DNA of 64,000 nucleotides, taken from Trinickia caryophylli. GTDB lineage: Bacteria > Pseudomonadota > Gammaproteobacteria > Burkholderiales > Burkholderiaceae. The notes under the pieces are model-generated. The model was not told the origin of the DNA and searched no databases. It saw only the letters and a program-made list of their open reading frames with translations. Where the stretch lies: contig NZ_CP139971.1 of the NCBI RefSeq assembly GCF_034424545.1, positions 558,001 to 622,000 of the forward strand, read 5' to 3'. A program made the translations under genes and the position numbers. Shown in pieces: positions 34,634 to 44,355 of the stretch; position 1 is the stretch's first letter; each line of letters opens with the position of its first letter.

Positions 34634-37600
34634 TCAATGCCAGTTAGCGGCCAGGACGGGTTGCAGCGTCGTTTGTTGCTCCGGAGTCAAGGAGATAGTT
34701 CCCGCTTCAGGCGGCGTGAACGCCGCCATCGCTTGGACCAGCTTCTCGACATTGAAGCTCGACATAGAGCCGAGGGACGAGGAAACTTCAACAAGCTTTA
34801 TCGGCTGGATTGGTTCGATTTTAATTGGTTCGATCGGCCGAATCGGCTCTATTTTGATTGATTCGATCAGTCGGGCGAGATCGACATCGGCCGTTATAGC
34901 CCTGGGCAGTATCGGATCGACGGTGATCGCCGCGATCGGCGCAACTTCATTAGCCTGCGCCGGAGGGATCGTACTCACGGCATCAAGGTCGGGCGACTGG
35001 GCCGGCACCAGAGCATCAACAGCACCGTACCCAGGCTCGCCCGTCACTGCGGGAGGCGGGGTGACTACCCCGGCCAACCCCGGTTCGGGCTTCGCAAAAA
35101 TGAAATCCGACTCGGTCAATTGAGCGGGGTCCAGCGCATCCAGATACACGAGTTCAAGCGGCTTATCGGCTGTGCCGAGTGACTTGCTCAGAAGGCTCAC
35201 ACCGTGAATCTGCGTGAGGCCGTTGATCGTCGCGCGATTGCTCTTCTCGATCGCCAAATCGCTAAAGCGCGTGATACCAGTACGACTCAGGTCGATTTTG
35301 TCGACCCCATGCTTGAATCCACGCAACGCGTTGCGATAGCTCGATGCCACATCCTGCTTCTCGATCACGAATGTATCGGATGTGGCCGAATCGTGACTGT
35401 AGACCACGCCTGCCAGCGACGCGATCAACCTGCCGTCGGCGTCACTCGTATAACTCACGCCTCGCGCGCCGCCATTGAGCACGACCGTCCCGCCTTCGTT
35501 CGGCAGGCCAGCGCTATTCGCTGCGCTGTCGACATAGCTCGCCGGTGCAACAAAGCTGTCCTGGAACAGGAAACGTTCCGCGGCCAGAGCCTCAACGGTT
35601 TGCCCTTTGACGACGATGCGCTGCGCCTCTCCCAGTTCGATGTGCACCTCCCCGTCCTGCTGCGTCAGCGTGAGGTCGCTGAAGTTCTTGCCGGCAAAGC
35701 CGACGAGATCGATCACCTCCCCGCGAGTCGCGTCAAAATTCTCGATCGTATCGATGCCATTTGCACGCCGATGCACGACGAAGAAGTCCTTGCCCGCGCC
35801 GCCAACCAGAGCGTTCGTGCCGCGCCCGCCGTCGAGCAGCGCGTCGCTATTGCTTGCAACCAGCCGATCGTTGCCGACCCCTGTCACGATGTTCTGGATC
35901 CTGTCGGGCTGATTGATCGTCAAGGGCGCACCTGCGATGTTCGCGGTTCCGGTGCTCAGGTCGACCGACATATCACCCGACACCGCGGCTCCATTGAGCG
36001 TGTTCCGCCCCCCAGCCGTACCGTTGATGCTGTCGTCGAGGTGTGCGCGGGCCGCGTTTGCAGCGGCTTGGCTCCGGTACTCATCGGTATAGAAATACGT
36101 GTCGTCGGCAGTTGCGTGGTTACCGTATAGGCGTAGCGACCATTGATTCAGCTTGATGGGCAGGCCGTTCGCTGCGTCCGTCACTTCGAGCGTCCAATCA
36201 CCCCCTGAGCGCTCGCCCCAGTCATGCGTCGACATGAACGTGTACTTGAGAATCCCCGCGCGTGGATCACCCACGTCGGCGTCGCTAGCGCCCCATGTGC
36301 CAGCAGGCGCCTTGCCCGCGCGATCTAGCAGAATACTCTCGGTCCCGTCCGGTGAAATCAGCTTGATGACCGCGTCGCCTAGGCGCCCGAAGTCGGCGTC
36401 GAAATCGATCTCGGCGTGCTGTACGGCGAGGCCGGGCGGCATCGCGAGCGTCGAACGGAAGGTAGAACCCGCTGTGATTGTCTGGCCGAGCTCGCCGCTC
36501 CTACCGGCGTGTAAGCGCTCGTTCTCGCCCGTGCTCTGCTTGCTCCACGACTCCGCCAGCCGCACCGCTGCGCGTGCGTCCACGCCGCCGAAACCATAGT
36601 CGTGGCTCGCGTGCATGCCACCGCCGTTCCAGTTGCGCGCGCCGTTCTCACGCCACTGCGTCGCTCCGTCCCGCACGCCTCGGGCGGACAGCACGAGGAT
36701 TTCCTGAACGTCCCGATAACCGAGATTCGGATTGGCCTGCAACATGAGCGCGACAACCCCTGACACGATGGGCGTGGCGAAACTCGTCCCTTGCATGTCG
36801 CTGTACTGACTGCCGAAGGTGGAGCCGCGGTCCGTCTCCAGCATATGGCTCGTCGACACCACATTGCTTCCCGGGGCGGACACGAGCAAGCTCGCCCCCG
36901 GGTTCGAGAACGGCGCCGAGCCGAGCTGCAACGTCGACAGGTCGCTCTGGGCGTTGATCGCACCGACTTCGATCGTGAAGCGGTTATTGCTTGTGAGCGA
37001 GCCCTGCGCAGTTCCGCCGGTTTCACGCGCGTTCCCGCCTGCAGCGACAATTACCGTCCCCAGCCCTCCGCGTCCCGCATTAGCGGCATACTGAGCGTTC
37101 GCAAGCAAGGCGCTCTCGGTGTTGATCAAGCCTTCCTGCAGATTGCTCATCGCAAAATCATGCTTGAATCCCCAGCTATGGTTTGCGATGTCATAGCTGA
37201 CCATATTGCCAAGACTGGTCAGATCGGCGCCACTGTTCGCCAAATAATGCCCGCCGATGGTCGCGTCATACGCAACGCCCACGCCGCCTTGCCCGTTCTT
37301 AGCTGCGACCATCACGCCAGCGACCATCGTCGCGTGGTTGGATACTGCCTGCGGCATCGTACCTTTGCTCTGCTGCGTTGCCAGCCACGTCGGGTCGATG
37401 TTGGGCGCGAGGTCCGGATGATTGACGTCGAGAATTTCCGGCTCCGTTGCAAAATCGCCGCCTGTCTCAAACTGGCCGATGCGAACACCCTTGCCGGTAT
37501 AGTCCTGCCAAACCGGAACGATGTTCGCGTCGCTCAAATACCATTCCTGCGGTGCCAGCGGATCGGTCGGCACCTCCGGTGCAGACAACGTAGCTGTCGC

Positions 37601-40600
37601 GCGCATCGGCGCGGTTTTGCCGCTGTTCAGATCCACCACCGATGCAGCCGGATTGCCCGCGGCGTCGGTTACCCCGTACTTGAAGCTCATCACGCCCGAG
37701 TAAGTCGGATCTGGCGTGAAGAGAACGTCGCCCGCTTGCGTCAGCTCTACCGTTCCGCCGACGGCATTGCCGACGGAAGCAATCGTCAACGGCCCCTCGC
37801 TGCCCAAGGGCTGATCGTTTGCGAGCAACTGCGAGGCCGCGATCAGATGCGGCTGCGTGTGGTCGAACGAGTGGCCCACCTGATCGACACGAAGTGCGTC
37901 AGACACCGGCATCGGGTTAGCTAACGTCAGATCGACAGCTGAAATATCCGAGAAATTCAGCTTCTGAATGTTCTCCAGTGTGAGCGCGCCATCGCGCCCG
38001 GCCTGATGGTCGGCAATCGTGTAGCCCGTTTCGGTTTGGGTGATCGTGTAGTCCCCGTGGTTTCCATGCAGCGTGACGACGTTGGTGCCGCCACCGCCAT
38101 CGATGAATCCGTTACCGTGACCCGCTTCGATCACATCGTCGGCAGCCCCGCCGAAAATTCGATCGGGGCCACCGCCCGCATGAATAATGCTGCCTTGGGC
38201 GGACGCATAAATGGCGTCGCCGCTCGGCCCCGCGTAAATGACTGCCTTGCCCGTGCCGCCGATGATCGTGTTGCGACCCGATCCGCCCACAAGCACGTCG
38301 TTGCCACCGCCGCCGATGACCGTTGTATTACCCTGGCCGCCCTTGATGAAAGCACTGCTGTTGCCGCCGCTCACGATTACATCGTCACCGCGTCCGCCTT
38401 CGGCGATGGTCAGGCCGGCCTTGGCCATGTTCAGCGCGACACCCTGATCCCCGACGATGATCGCCGTATCGCGGCCGCCGTTGCCGTGGATGTTGTTCGG
38501 GTTGTCGCGCGCGCTGACGACGAACACGTCATCGCCCACGCCGCCTTGGTAGGTGTTGCTGCCGCCCCCGCCGACCAGCCAGCTTCCCGACGTCGAAGCG
38601 ATCAGCGTCGTATCGCCGCGGCCGGCATAGACGTTCTCGACGCCGAGGGTAGCCGCATCGAGCGTTTCGGCGGATGCGCTCGTGCTCGAGTAAGCCGTGC
38701 GCGTCACGGTGCCGGTCGTCGACGTGATCCGACTGCCGCCATCCACCGCCGTGAACGTATTGCTGACCGGATCGGCCAGGAAATTCACCGCCATTAATTC
38801 GCGGGTTTGGCCGTTCATTACGAACGTGCCGCGGCCTAGCACTTCGTTGCCGTTTTGCGTCTCGCCGGTGGCACCCGATGTAGCACTGACGGTGATTTGC
38901 GTGATGCCTAGCTCATCGAGTGTCTTGAGCTCGCCGTCGCTTTGCCCATCATGGTTGCTATCCACCCATACTCTGAGCTTGCCCCAGATTGGGTCGTTGC
39001 TGTCGATCGTGCCGTCGCCGTTTGCGTCGATACTCGCGAGCGCGCCGAACCCGTCCTTGAACGGCGTTGCGCCTGGACCGCCGTTCGTTCCCGCCCGCCC
39101 TCCGTAATACTCGGAGAGCATCTGGCTCGCGTTGACGATTTGGCCGGTGCCGTCGTCGACTACCAACATGCCGGTCGACCGATCCGCCCAGCCTGTGCGC
39201 TTGAGCGTGCCACCGTGATCGACATCGAACATGACGCCGTCTTCGATGCCGGTCATCTTGATACCGTCGCCGGACAGATCGAGCAGGATCGGATCGATGT
39301 ACGTGTTGAACGTCGTCATGGCCGACAAGCCGTTGAGTACGGTGGCGTTCAATCCCAGAGCGTTGGGATTGCTCGTTGAGAGCGGATCCAGGAAGCGTGT
39401 GCTCAGGTATGCGCCGGGCTTGGCGTTCGGATCCAGTTGAAATTCGCCGGGGCGAACGCCGCCGGTGGCGAAGCTGCCCATTTGTGAGGAAACGAAATCG
39501 GTCTTGTCGAGCGTGCCGTCAGCGAACGAGATTTTGCTGGTCGCGCTGTTCAGAACGAAGCCGTTGCGCACGTCTTGCGCCGCCTGGCCTTCGCTTGTTG
39601 AACCACTTCGCGGCTGCGGGTTGGCGTTGATATCGATGTTGATCAGATTGGTCGGTGCCGGCAGATTGATGATTTGCCCCGCGCCAATCGGCTGCGATTC
39701 CGAATTTAAGCCAAGCGCGGGGTTCAAGCCCATCAAGGTGGCGGCTGGTACGCCCGTGATGTCCGAAATCGTATTGAGATTGTTCGCAACCTCGTCGGCG
39801 TAGAACTGATTGTGACTAAGCGTCACGTCCGCGGGCATGGCCGATTGGAAACGGATGATCGTTCCAAGGGCATCCACGGTATGGTGGCCAATCCTGCCAT
39901 CGGCTTCACGCGTCACTTTCGTATAACCGCCGTCCTTGCGGAAGGTCAGTTCGGACAGGCCGCCGGTGGAATCGCCCTGCATTATCTGGCGCGTGCCGTC
40001 CGGCCAAGTGACGATACCGACGCCCATGAGATCGGTGGATAGCCTGCTATCCAGTTCTGTCGCAGCGCCGGAGCTTCCATCGTTGTTCACTGCGAATCCG
40101 AATGCGTTGCGGATTGTGCCGACAGTGCTGAGCATCGTGTCATGGAAGTTCGGCGAGGTTTTTTCGTCCCAACCGATGGCGTTGGCGTAGACGTCCCAGG
40201 CTTTTCGGGCGAGAACCGTTCCCCCCACCGCCAGAATGACTGGCGCAGCGACTGCAGTCACCCCTGCCGCTGTAACTGCGCCACCTAACCCAACCGCGCA
40301 TCCTGCCAGAATGCCTCCTCCTAGCGCCGCGAGTTCTCTGCCGACCGAAAATTCGGTCGCTTTCGGATCGGAAACGGTTGAAATGAACCCAATGGCACTG
40401 ATCAACCCACCCAGGTTTTTACCGAACGCCGACATGACCGTCGACGCATTCTGGCCTCGCACTGCAGACTTAAAAAATCCTTCTGCCTTGCCGACCTCAC
40501 TCCGATATGCTTCCGCGTAGGCTCGCGCCTGTGACGACAACTTGCTCGACTCCAAACTAGATAGCTGCTGATGGACCGAAGTAGTGAGCGTGTCCAGGTT

Positions 40601-40780
40601 GGCTAGCAAGGACTTGAAATGCGAGGCGCGATCAGCCGCCGCACTCGCAAGCGAACGCGTGTCCCTGGCCGCACCTCTAAGCGCTTCCGCCCCTTTTTCG
40701 ATAAGTCTGGAGGTGTATTGCGAAAGCGTTTCTTGAAACACATCTTTCACCACATTATCTTCTGTCTTTTCAGATGCCAT
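34634..40780 (-). CDS. Giant type I-secreted protein with RTX-like repeats and subtilisin-like domain
   Basis: The 2048-aa protein has no N-terminal signal, as expected for type I export. In order: helical N-terminus (1-125); glycine-rich hydrophobic region (about 145-192); LysM-like segment (about 326-373); a DLSGDGI region and EF-hand-like DANGDGTID (584-593) and DSNHDGQSD (607-615); RTX-like glycine/aspartate repeats (about 735-900); a cadherin-like strand region; an S8 peptidase domain (about 1095-1370); a P-domain (about 1410-1530); further repeats; a Pro-rich tail with IKIEPI units near 1965-1990. His1149 and Ser1333 (GTSFATP) are present, but the catalytic Asp position holds Glu1105 (GQFETGG). 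Activity is therefore uncertain. It is coupled to the membrane-protein gene upstream (one-base gap). Confidence 0.87.
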   Translation of the reverse strand: MASEKTEDNVVKDVFQETLSQYTSRLIEKGAEALRGAARDTRSLASAAADRASHFKSLLANLDTLTTSVHQQLSSLESSKLSSQARAYAEAYRSEVGKAEGFFKSAVRGQNASTVMSAFGKNLGGLISAIGFISTVSDPKATEFSVGRELAALGGGILAGCAVGLGGAVTAAGVTAVAAPVILAVGGTVLARKAWDVYANAIGWDEKTSPNFHDTMLSTVGTIRNAFGFAVNNDGSSGAATELDSRLSTDLMGVGIVTWPDGTRQIMQGDSTGGLSELTFRKDGGYTKVTREADGRIGHHTVDALGTIIRFQSAMPADVTLSHNQFYADEVANNLNTISDITGVPAATLMGLNPALGLNSESQPIGAGQIINLPAPTNLINIDINANPQPRSGSTSEGQAAQDVRNGFVLNSATSKISFADGTLDKTDFVSSQMGSFATGGVRPGEFQLDPNAKPGAYLSTRFLDPLSTSNPNALGLNATVLNGLSAMTTFNTYIDPILLDLSGDGIKMTGIEDGVMFDVDHGGTLKRTGWADRSTGMLVVDDGTGQIVNASQMLSEYYGGRAGTNGGPGATPFKDGFGALASIDANGDGTIDSNDPIWGKLRVWVDSNHDGQSDGELKTLDELGITQITVSATSGATGETQNGNEVLGRGTFVMNGQTRELMAVNFLADPVSNTFTAVDGGSRITSTTGTVTRTAYSSTSASAETLDAATLGVENVYAGRGDTTLIASTSGSWLVGGGGSNTYQGGVGDDVFVVSARDNPNNIHGNGGRDTAIIVGDQGVALNMAKAGLTIAEGGRGDDVIVSGGNSSAFIKGGQGNTTVIGGGGNDVLVGGSGRNTIIGGTGKAVIYAGPSGDAIYASAQGSIIHAGGGPDRIFGGAADDVIEAGHGNGFIDGGGGTNVVTLHGNHGDYTITQTETGYTIADHQAGRDGALTLENIQKLNFSDISAVDLTLANPMPVSDALRVDQVGHSFDHTQPHLIAASQLLANDQPLGSEGPLTIASVGNAVGGTVELTQAGDVLFTPDPTYSGVMSFKYGVTDAAGNPAASVVDLNSGKTAPMRATATLSAPEVPTDPLAPQEWYLSDANIVPVWQDYTGKGVRIGQFETGGDFATEPEILDVNHPDLAPNIDPTWLATQQSKGTMPQAVSNHATMVAGVMVAAKNGQGGVGVAYDATIGGHYLANSGADLTSLGNMVSYDIANHSWGFKHDFAMSNLQEGLINTESALLANAQYAANAGRGGLGTVIVAAGGNARETGGTAQGSLTSNNRFTIEVGAINAQSDLSTLQLGSAPFSNPGASLLVSAPGSNVVSTSHMLETDRGSTFGSQYSDMQGTSFATPIVSGVVALMLQANPNLGYRDVQEILVLSARGVRDGATQWRENGARNWNGGGMHASHDYGFGGVDARAAVRLAESWSKQSTGENERLHAGRSGELGQTITAGSTFRSTLAMPPGLAVQHAEIDFDADFGRLGDAVIKLISPDGTESILLDRAGKAPAGTWGASDADVGDPRAGILKYTFMSTHDWGERSGGDWTLEVTDAANGLPIKLNQWSLRLYGNHATADDTYFYTDEYRSQAAANAARAHLDDSINGTAGGRNTLNGAAVSGDMSVDLSTGTANIAGAPLTINQPDRIQNIVTGVGNDRLVASNSDALLDGGRGTNALVGGAGKDFFVVHRRANGIDTIENFDATRGEVIDLVGFAGKNFSDLTLTQQDGEVHIELGEAQRIVVKGQTVEALAAERFLFQDSFVAPASYVDSAANSAGLPNEGGTVVLNGGARGVSYTSDADGRLIASLAGVVYSHDSATSDTFVIEKQDVASSYRNALRGFKHGVDKIDLSRTGITRFSDLAIEKSNRATINGLTQIHGVSLLSKSLGTADKPLELVYLDALDPAQLTESDFIFAKPEPGLAGVVTPPPAVTGEPGYGAVDALVPAQSPDLDAVSTIPPAQANEVAPIAAITVDPILPRAITADVDLARLIESIKIEPIRPIEPIKIEPIQPIKLVEVSSSLGSMSSFNVEKLVQAMAAFTPPEAGTISLTPEQQTTLQPVLAANWH

Positions 40781-40781
40781 A

Positions 40782-41354
40782 TCAGTCTCTCAATTTAATC
40801 TTCAATATTTTTCCAACAGCAAAAATAGGAATCCACATGGTATGAGAAATGGTCAGCCATGCCCAACCTCCAGCGGAGGTCCACCCTAACACCGCCAACC
40901 ATAACTTAGATGATCTTATGGGCGTCGACGGAAGCAATTCATCTTTTGCGTCATCCCACAAATAAAGAAAAAATGGTGATAACAAACAAAATGCACAGCA
41001 CATTACCGCTGCGACCCAATATCTTATTGGTCTTATGTCGTAATTTTTGCCACCTTTAAAAATCTCATTCTTAGCCCTAGGAGACTGAAAAAGAATCAGT
41101 GGCGTGACAAAATACATGACGGAGAAGTACAAGCCAGTCACTTGAGGAAATTCCGATACCCTCTGTTGGGCGCTCAAGGGTGGAAACCACCTAGCCACAA
41201 CATCCACAAATTCAGAGAGCATCGGATATTGGGTCAGCACATCGTCCGGCGAGAACACAACAATCGCCACGCTGACGCCCTGAATGATGAGCATCTCCCA
41301 GCTTGTCCAGAAGCGAAGCAACTCGCGGACAGGTTTCTTTTCAGAAGACGTCAT
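40782..41354 (-). CDS. Small polytopic membrane protein, first gene of the secretion operon
   Basis: The 190-aa protein has about four transmembrane helices: WEMLIIQGVSVAIVVF, VTGLYFSVMYFVTPLILF, YWVAAVMCCAFCLLSPFFLY and LWLAVLGWTSAGGWAWLTIS. No family was recognised. Its TGA is followed by a single T and then the ATG of the giant protein gene, so the two are tightly coupled. The DNA is noticeably more AT-rich than its neighbours, which supports foreign origin. A membrane partner encoded directly before a secreted toxin-like protein could be an immunity protein or a maturation helper; this is speculation. Confidence 0.65.
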   Translation of the reverse strand: MTSSEKKPVRELLRFWTSWEMLIIQGVSVAIVVFSPDDVLTQYPMLSEFVDVVARWFPPLSAQQRVSEFPQVTGLYFSVMYFVTPLILFQSPRAKNEIFKGGKNYDIRPIRYWVAAVMCCAFCLLSPFFLYLWDDAKDELLPSTPIRSSKLWLAVLGWTSAGGWAWLTISHTMWIPIFAVGKILKIKLRD

Positions 41355-41625
41355 GAGTAGTCGATTAAAAATCTATCCAAATTGGTTAGCAACGATGGGC
41401 CGTTAAAGACAAAGTTCATTCATGACAGAAAGGCGACAATGATGTCGGTGTTCTCACCGTCCCGACAAACGCGCTTTTAGAAATAGGACTTACTTACGTT
41501 TGAACGTTGCCCTGGCCACCCTTGATGGCCATTTCGCGAAGTCGTTGACCTGCTTGCTCTTGTTCGTCGCGGAGTGAATCGCGCGGCGCATCTCCGGGTC
41601 GGCTGATGTCCGGTGGGGATGTCAC
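41355..41625. other. AT-rich region upstream of the secretion operon
   Basis: This stretch should hold the leftward promoter of the secretion operon. TAGGACTTA at 41484-41492 recurs at 29517-29525, just past the other end of the operon. No gene with a ribosome site was found; the leftward frame at 41494-41751 is antisense to the transposase remnant. Confidence 0.45.
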
Positions 41626-41872
41626 GCCGATAACCTCCGGCACGTGCAGCGCAAGGTCATCAAGTACAACCAGTTCGTCGCGAACATGGACATCCACTAC
41701 AACGTGCCGTGGATGTCCAGGAAGCTGAAAGAGTTGCAGGCGAAGCGCCATCCGGTCGATGCCGAGGTGCTTGAGGCGCTCTCACCTACCCCAGGAACCA
41801 CATCAGCCGGCTTGGCACCTTCCGCTCGATCTGACGATCGACTTTGATTTCGCTTTCGAATCAGCAGCGTAA
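41626..41872 (+). pseudogene. C-terminal remnant of a Tn3-family transposase
   Basis: The frame ADNLRHVQRKVIKYNQFVAN, followed by VPWMSRKLKELQAK, HPVDAEVLEALSP and, after a frameshift near 41785, YPRNHISRLGTF, matches the C-terminal end of Tn3-type transposases (typically ending LSPY...HINRFG.Y). The DDE catalytic part is missing. No terminal 38-bp repeat was found nearby. It marks an old transposon scar at the right side of the island. Confidence 0.65.
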
Positions 41873-41897
41873 GGCCATTTTGGCCAAAAAAATTGGC

Positions 41898-41983
41898 GAT
41901 TATGCTCAGCACCGGATTATGCGCAGCGGCGGCCGTAACGCATTGAGTGACCGACGTCTTGGGCCGCCGCGGTGAACATAATC
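41898..41983. repeat. Cluster of GATTATG motifs next to the recombinase remnant
   Basis: GATTATGC occurs at 41898-41905 and 41915-41922 as part of an imperfect 17-bp direct repeat, and its inverse CATAATC lies at 41977-41983, overlapping the recombinase stop. Such arrays can be element ends or recombinase sites; this is inference. Confidence 0.4.
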
Positions 41984-42830
41984 ACAGACTCTCGAGGAAC
42001 GCCATCACCTTGTCGGTTGCACGAAACCGCGGAGTGGTCTGCCCCGCTGGCTGAAGCCGATTCAGCGCCTTCTCCTTCAGGGCGAGACGTGCTTCCCGCT
42101 CAAGGCAGGACAGGCGTCGGTCGCGCGCGAGACGGCTTTTTGCAGGATCGCGTCGACGTCGTTGCGTGTCAGCTTCTCGCCGCGATAGTTCGTGAACAAC
42201 AGCGCGCCCGGTTCCTTATCTTGCTCGCGCGTCCACTTTCTCAGGGCGTCAGCCGTGCGTGTCCACAAGGGAACGCTCCGTTCCTTCCGTCCCTCGCCAT
42301 GCAGATGAACGAAGCTACTGCGACTGCCGAACTCGATCTGCCGAGATTCCATCGACGTGATTTCCGAGACTCGTGCAGCCGTGTTGTACATTGTGAGCAG
42401 AAGCGCATGGTCACCTCGTCCGGAGGGCGAGGAGAGATCTGGGGTGGCCAGGATCGCTTGTATCTCGGGGCGTGAGAGAGAGCAAATCAGACGACGGTCG
42501 GTGCGCTTCGTGGGGATGGCCCGCACGGGCGTGGCCAGGCCCGCGAGATCAGGTCTCGCGACAGCAATCCAACGGAAGAAGGAGCAAATCGCGGCGAGTC
42601 GAGCGTTCCGGGAGCGCGCCGAATTGTTTCGCTCGCGCTCAAGGCTTTCGAGGAATGCGAGGATGACGTCCGGCCCGAGATCGGTGACGTTGAGCGCCAC
42701 AGGCTCGACGTGCAGTTTGGCGGCGGAAAAACTTGAGCAGGAGACGGAACGCGTCGCGGTAGCTGCTGATCGTCTGGGGCTGACGTTTCGATGCGCGAGC
42801 AGATTCGGGTTTTTCCACGACGGCTTTGCG
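41982..42830 (-). pseudogene. Decayed tyrosine recombinase, first member of the RIT-like trio
   Basis: The N-terminal part (KRQPQTISSYRDAFRLLLKF) is in one frame and, after a frameshift near 42725, continues as VEPVALNVTDLGPDVILAFL and ARSRNARLAAICSFFRW. The catalytic domain keeps Arg in MYNTAARVSEITSM and HGEGRKERSVPLW but stops after LSGKHVSP. The next part in a new frame (ARLALKEKALNRLQPAG, ending KVMAFLESL at 41982) matches the family C-terminus, so about 40 residues with the catalytic RHT, LGH and Tyr are deleted. The upstream limit is approximate. It cannot be active. It is on the same strand as the two recombinases 12 kb away. Confidence 0.75.
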
Positions 42831-42937
42831 ACGAGCGCGGAGAACGACCGACAGCCGGCGCGTTCATGCCACAATCGGCTAACCGCGCCTGCATACGCAT
42901 GCGTCATCCGCCACGCTCCCTTCGCCAACGGCATTCG

Positions 42938-44167
42938 ATGAGTACACCCTCCTCCGCTCCGCACCGGCACGCGATTCCCCGCACCGTCTGGGCACTGGGC
43001 TTCGTCAGCCTGTTCATGGATCTGTCCTCCGAACTCATTCATGCGCTGTTGCCGATTTTCCTCGTCGCGACGATGGGCATGAGCGTTACGGCCCTCGGCG
43101 CACTCGAAGGCGCCGCCGAAGCAACGACGATGATCGTCAAGGTGTTTTCGGGGCCGCTCAGCGACTGGCTCGGACAACGCAAGCTATTGCTGCTGCTCGG
43201 CTATGGGCTCGCCGCGCTCACGAAGCCGTTGTTTCCGCTGGCCGGCGTGCCCGCGGTCGTCGTCGCCGCGCGTCTTCTCGACCGCATCGGCAAGGGCATC
43301 CGTGGTGCGCCGCGCGACGCACTCGTCGCCGACGTCTCGCCCGAGCAGATCCGCGGCGCCTGCTTCGGCCTGCGTCAATCGATGGATACCGTCGGTGCCG
43401 TGGCAGGGCCGCTGTGCGCGATCGCGCTCATGTTCGTGTTCAGCAACGACATTCGCACGGTCCTCTGGTTTGCGGTCATTCCCGCTTTCATCTGTGTTGC
43501 GCTGCTCGTGCTGGGCGTTCGCGAGCCCGACACCCGGCCCGCGCGCGATACGACGCCAGCACCATTTCGCGCGCTGCTTCAGTGGCGGGCATTGGGAGCG
43601 TTCGAAAGCCGTTATTGGATCGTCGTCGTCATCGGGGCCGCATTCAGTCTAGTGCGCGTGGGCGAGGCCTTCCTCGTGCTGCGCGCGAAAGACGCCGGGT
43701 TCGATCTCGCGTGGGTGCCGGCAGTCATGGTCGTCATGAACATCAGCTACACGCTATCGGCCTATCCGGCCGGCCGCCTCTCGGACAAGTTCGATCGGCG
43801 CGTGCCGTTCGCGATCGGTCTCGCCCTGCTGATCGCCGCGGACCTGTTGCTCGGGTTCCAGGCTTCGGCCCTCGCCGTGTTTTGCGGTGTCGTGCTGTGG
43901 GGGCTGCACATGGGCTTCACGCAAGGCGTGCTGGCAACGATGGTGGCCGACGCCGCTCCGCCCGCGCTGCGCGGCACCGCGTTCGGCATTTTCAATCTGG
44001 TGAGCGGCGTGGCAATGCTGGCCTCAGGCGTCCTCGCTGGATGGCTCTGGGATCGCTTCGGGGCACCGGTCACGTTCCTCGCCAGTGCGGCGGCGGCGAT
44101 CGTACCGCTTGCGATATGCCGTTTCGCGCCCCCCAGCGCGCGCGCTACGGCTTCAAATCGCCTTTGA
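42938..44167 (+). CDS. MFS transporter
   Basis: The start at 42938 (MSTPSSAPHRHAIPRTVW) gives 409 aa; the longer frame overlaps recombinase debris. There are about 11-12 transmembrane helices. The loop 2-3 MFS signature is GPLSDWLGQRKLLLLLGYGL, and RLLDRIGKGIRGAPRDALVA is typical of a group often annotated as MFS transporters near metal or drug genes. A second-half YPAGRLSDKFDRR repeats the signature. The substrate is not known. It is the first core-type gene right of the island. Its stop codon runs directly into a 9-bp tandem repeat. Confidence 0.87.
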   Translation: MSTPSSAPHRHAIPRTVWALGFVSLFMDLSSELIHALLPIFLVATMGMSVTALGALEGAAEATTMIVKVFSGPLSDWLGQRKLLLLLGYGLAALTKPLFPLAGVPAVVVAARLLDRIGKGIRGAPRDALVADVSPEQIRGACFGLRQSMDTVGAVAGPLCAIALMFVFSNDIRTVLWFAVIPAFICVALLVLGVREPDTRPARDTTPAPFRALLQWRALGAFESRYWIVVVIGAAFSLVRVGEAFLVLRAKDAGFDLAWVPAVMVVMNISYTLSAYPAGRLSDKFDRRVPFAIGLALLIAADLLLGFQASALAVFCGVVLWGLHMGFTQGVLATMVADAAPPALRGTAFGIFNLVSGVAMLASGVLAGWLWDRFGAPVTFLASAAAAIVPLAICRFAPPSARATASNRL

Positions 44168-44170
44168 GCG

Positions 44171-44206
44171 GTGTGAGCGGTGTGAGCGGTGTGAGCGGCG
44201 TGAGCG
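44171..44206. repeat. Four 9-bp tandem repeats (GTGTGAGCG)
   Basis: Three perfect copies and one with a single change follow the MFS stop codon. They lie between genes and may vary in copy number by slippage. Confidence 0.8.
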
Positions 44207-44355
44207 ACATGGTCGTCTCGTCAGCCCGTCGACGATGCGTGAACGCGAATCCTGGTCGGCCCACCTTCCCCGTGGCACTCCTTCACAACCGTCACCGGAT
44301 GGCGTTCCCTGTGCTGAAAGCGTAGTCCAACCGACTGGCACGAAGGAAACCACCG

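Noticed and set aside
42791..42937. An N-terminal extension of the MFS transporter
   Set aside because: It runs antisense through the recombinase remnant and adds no membrane or signal feature.
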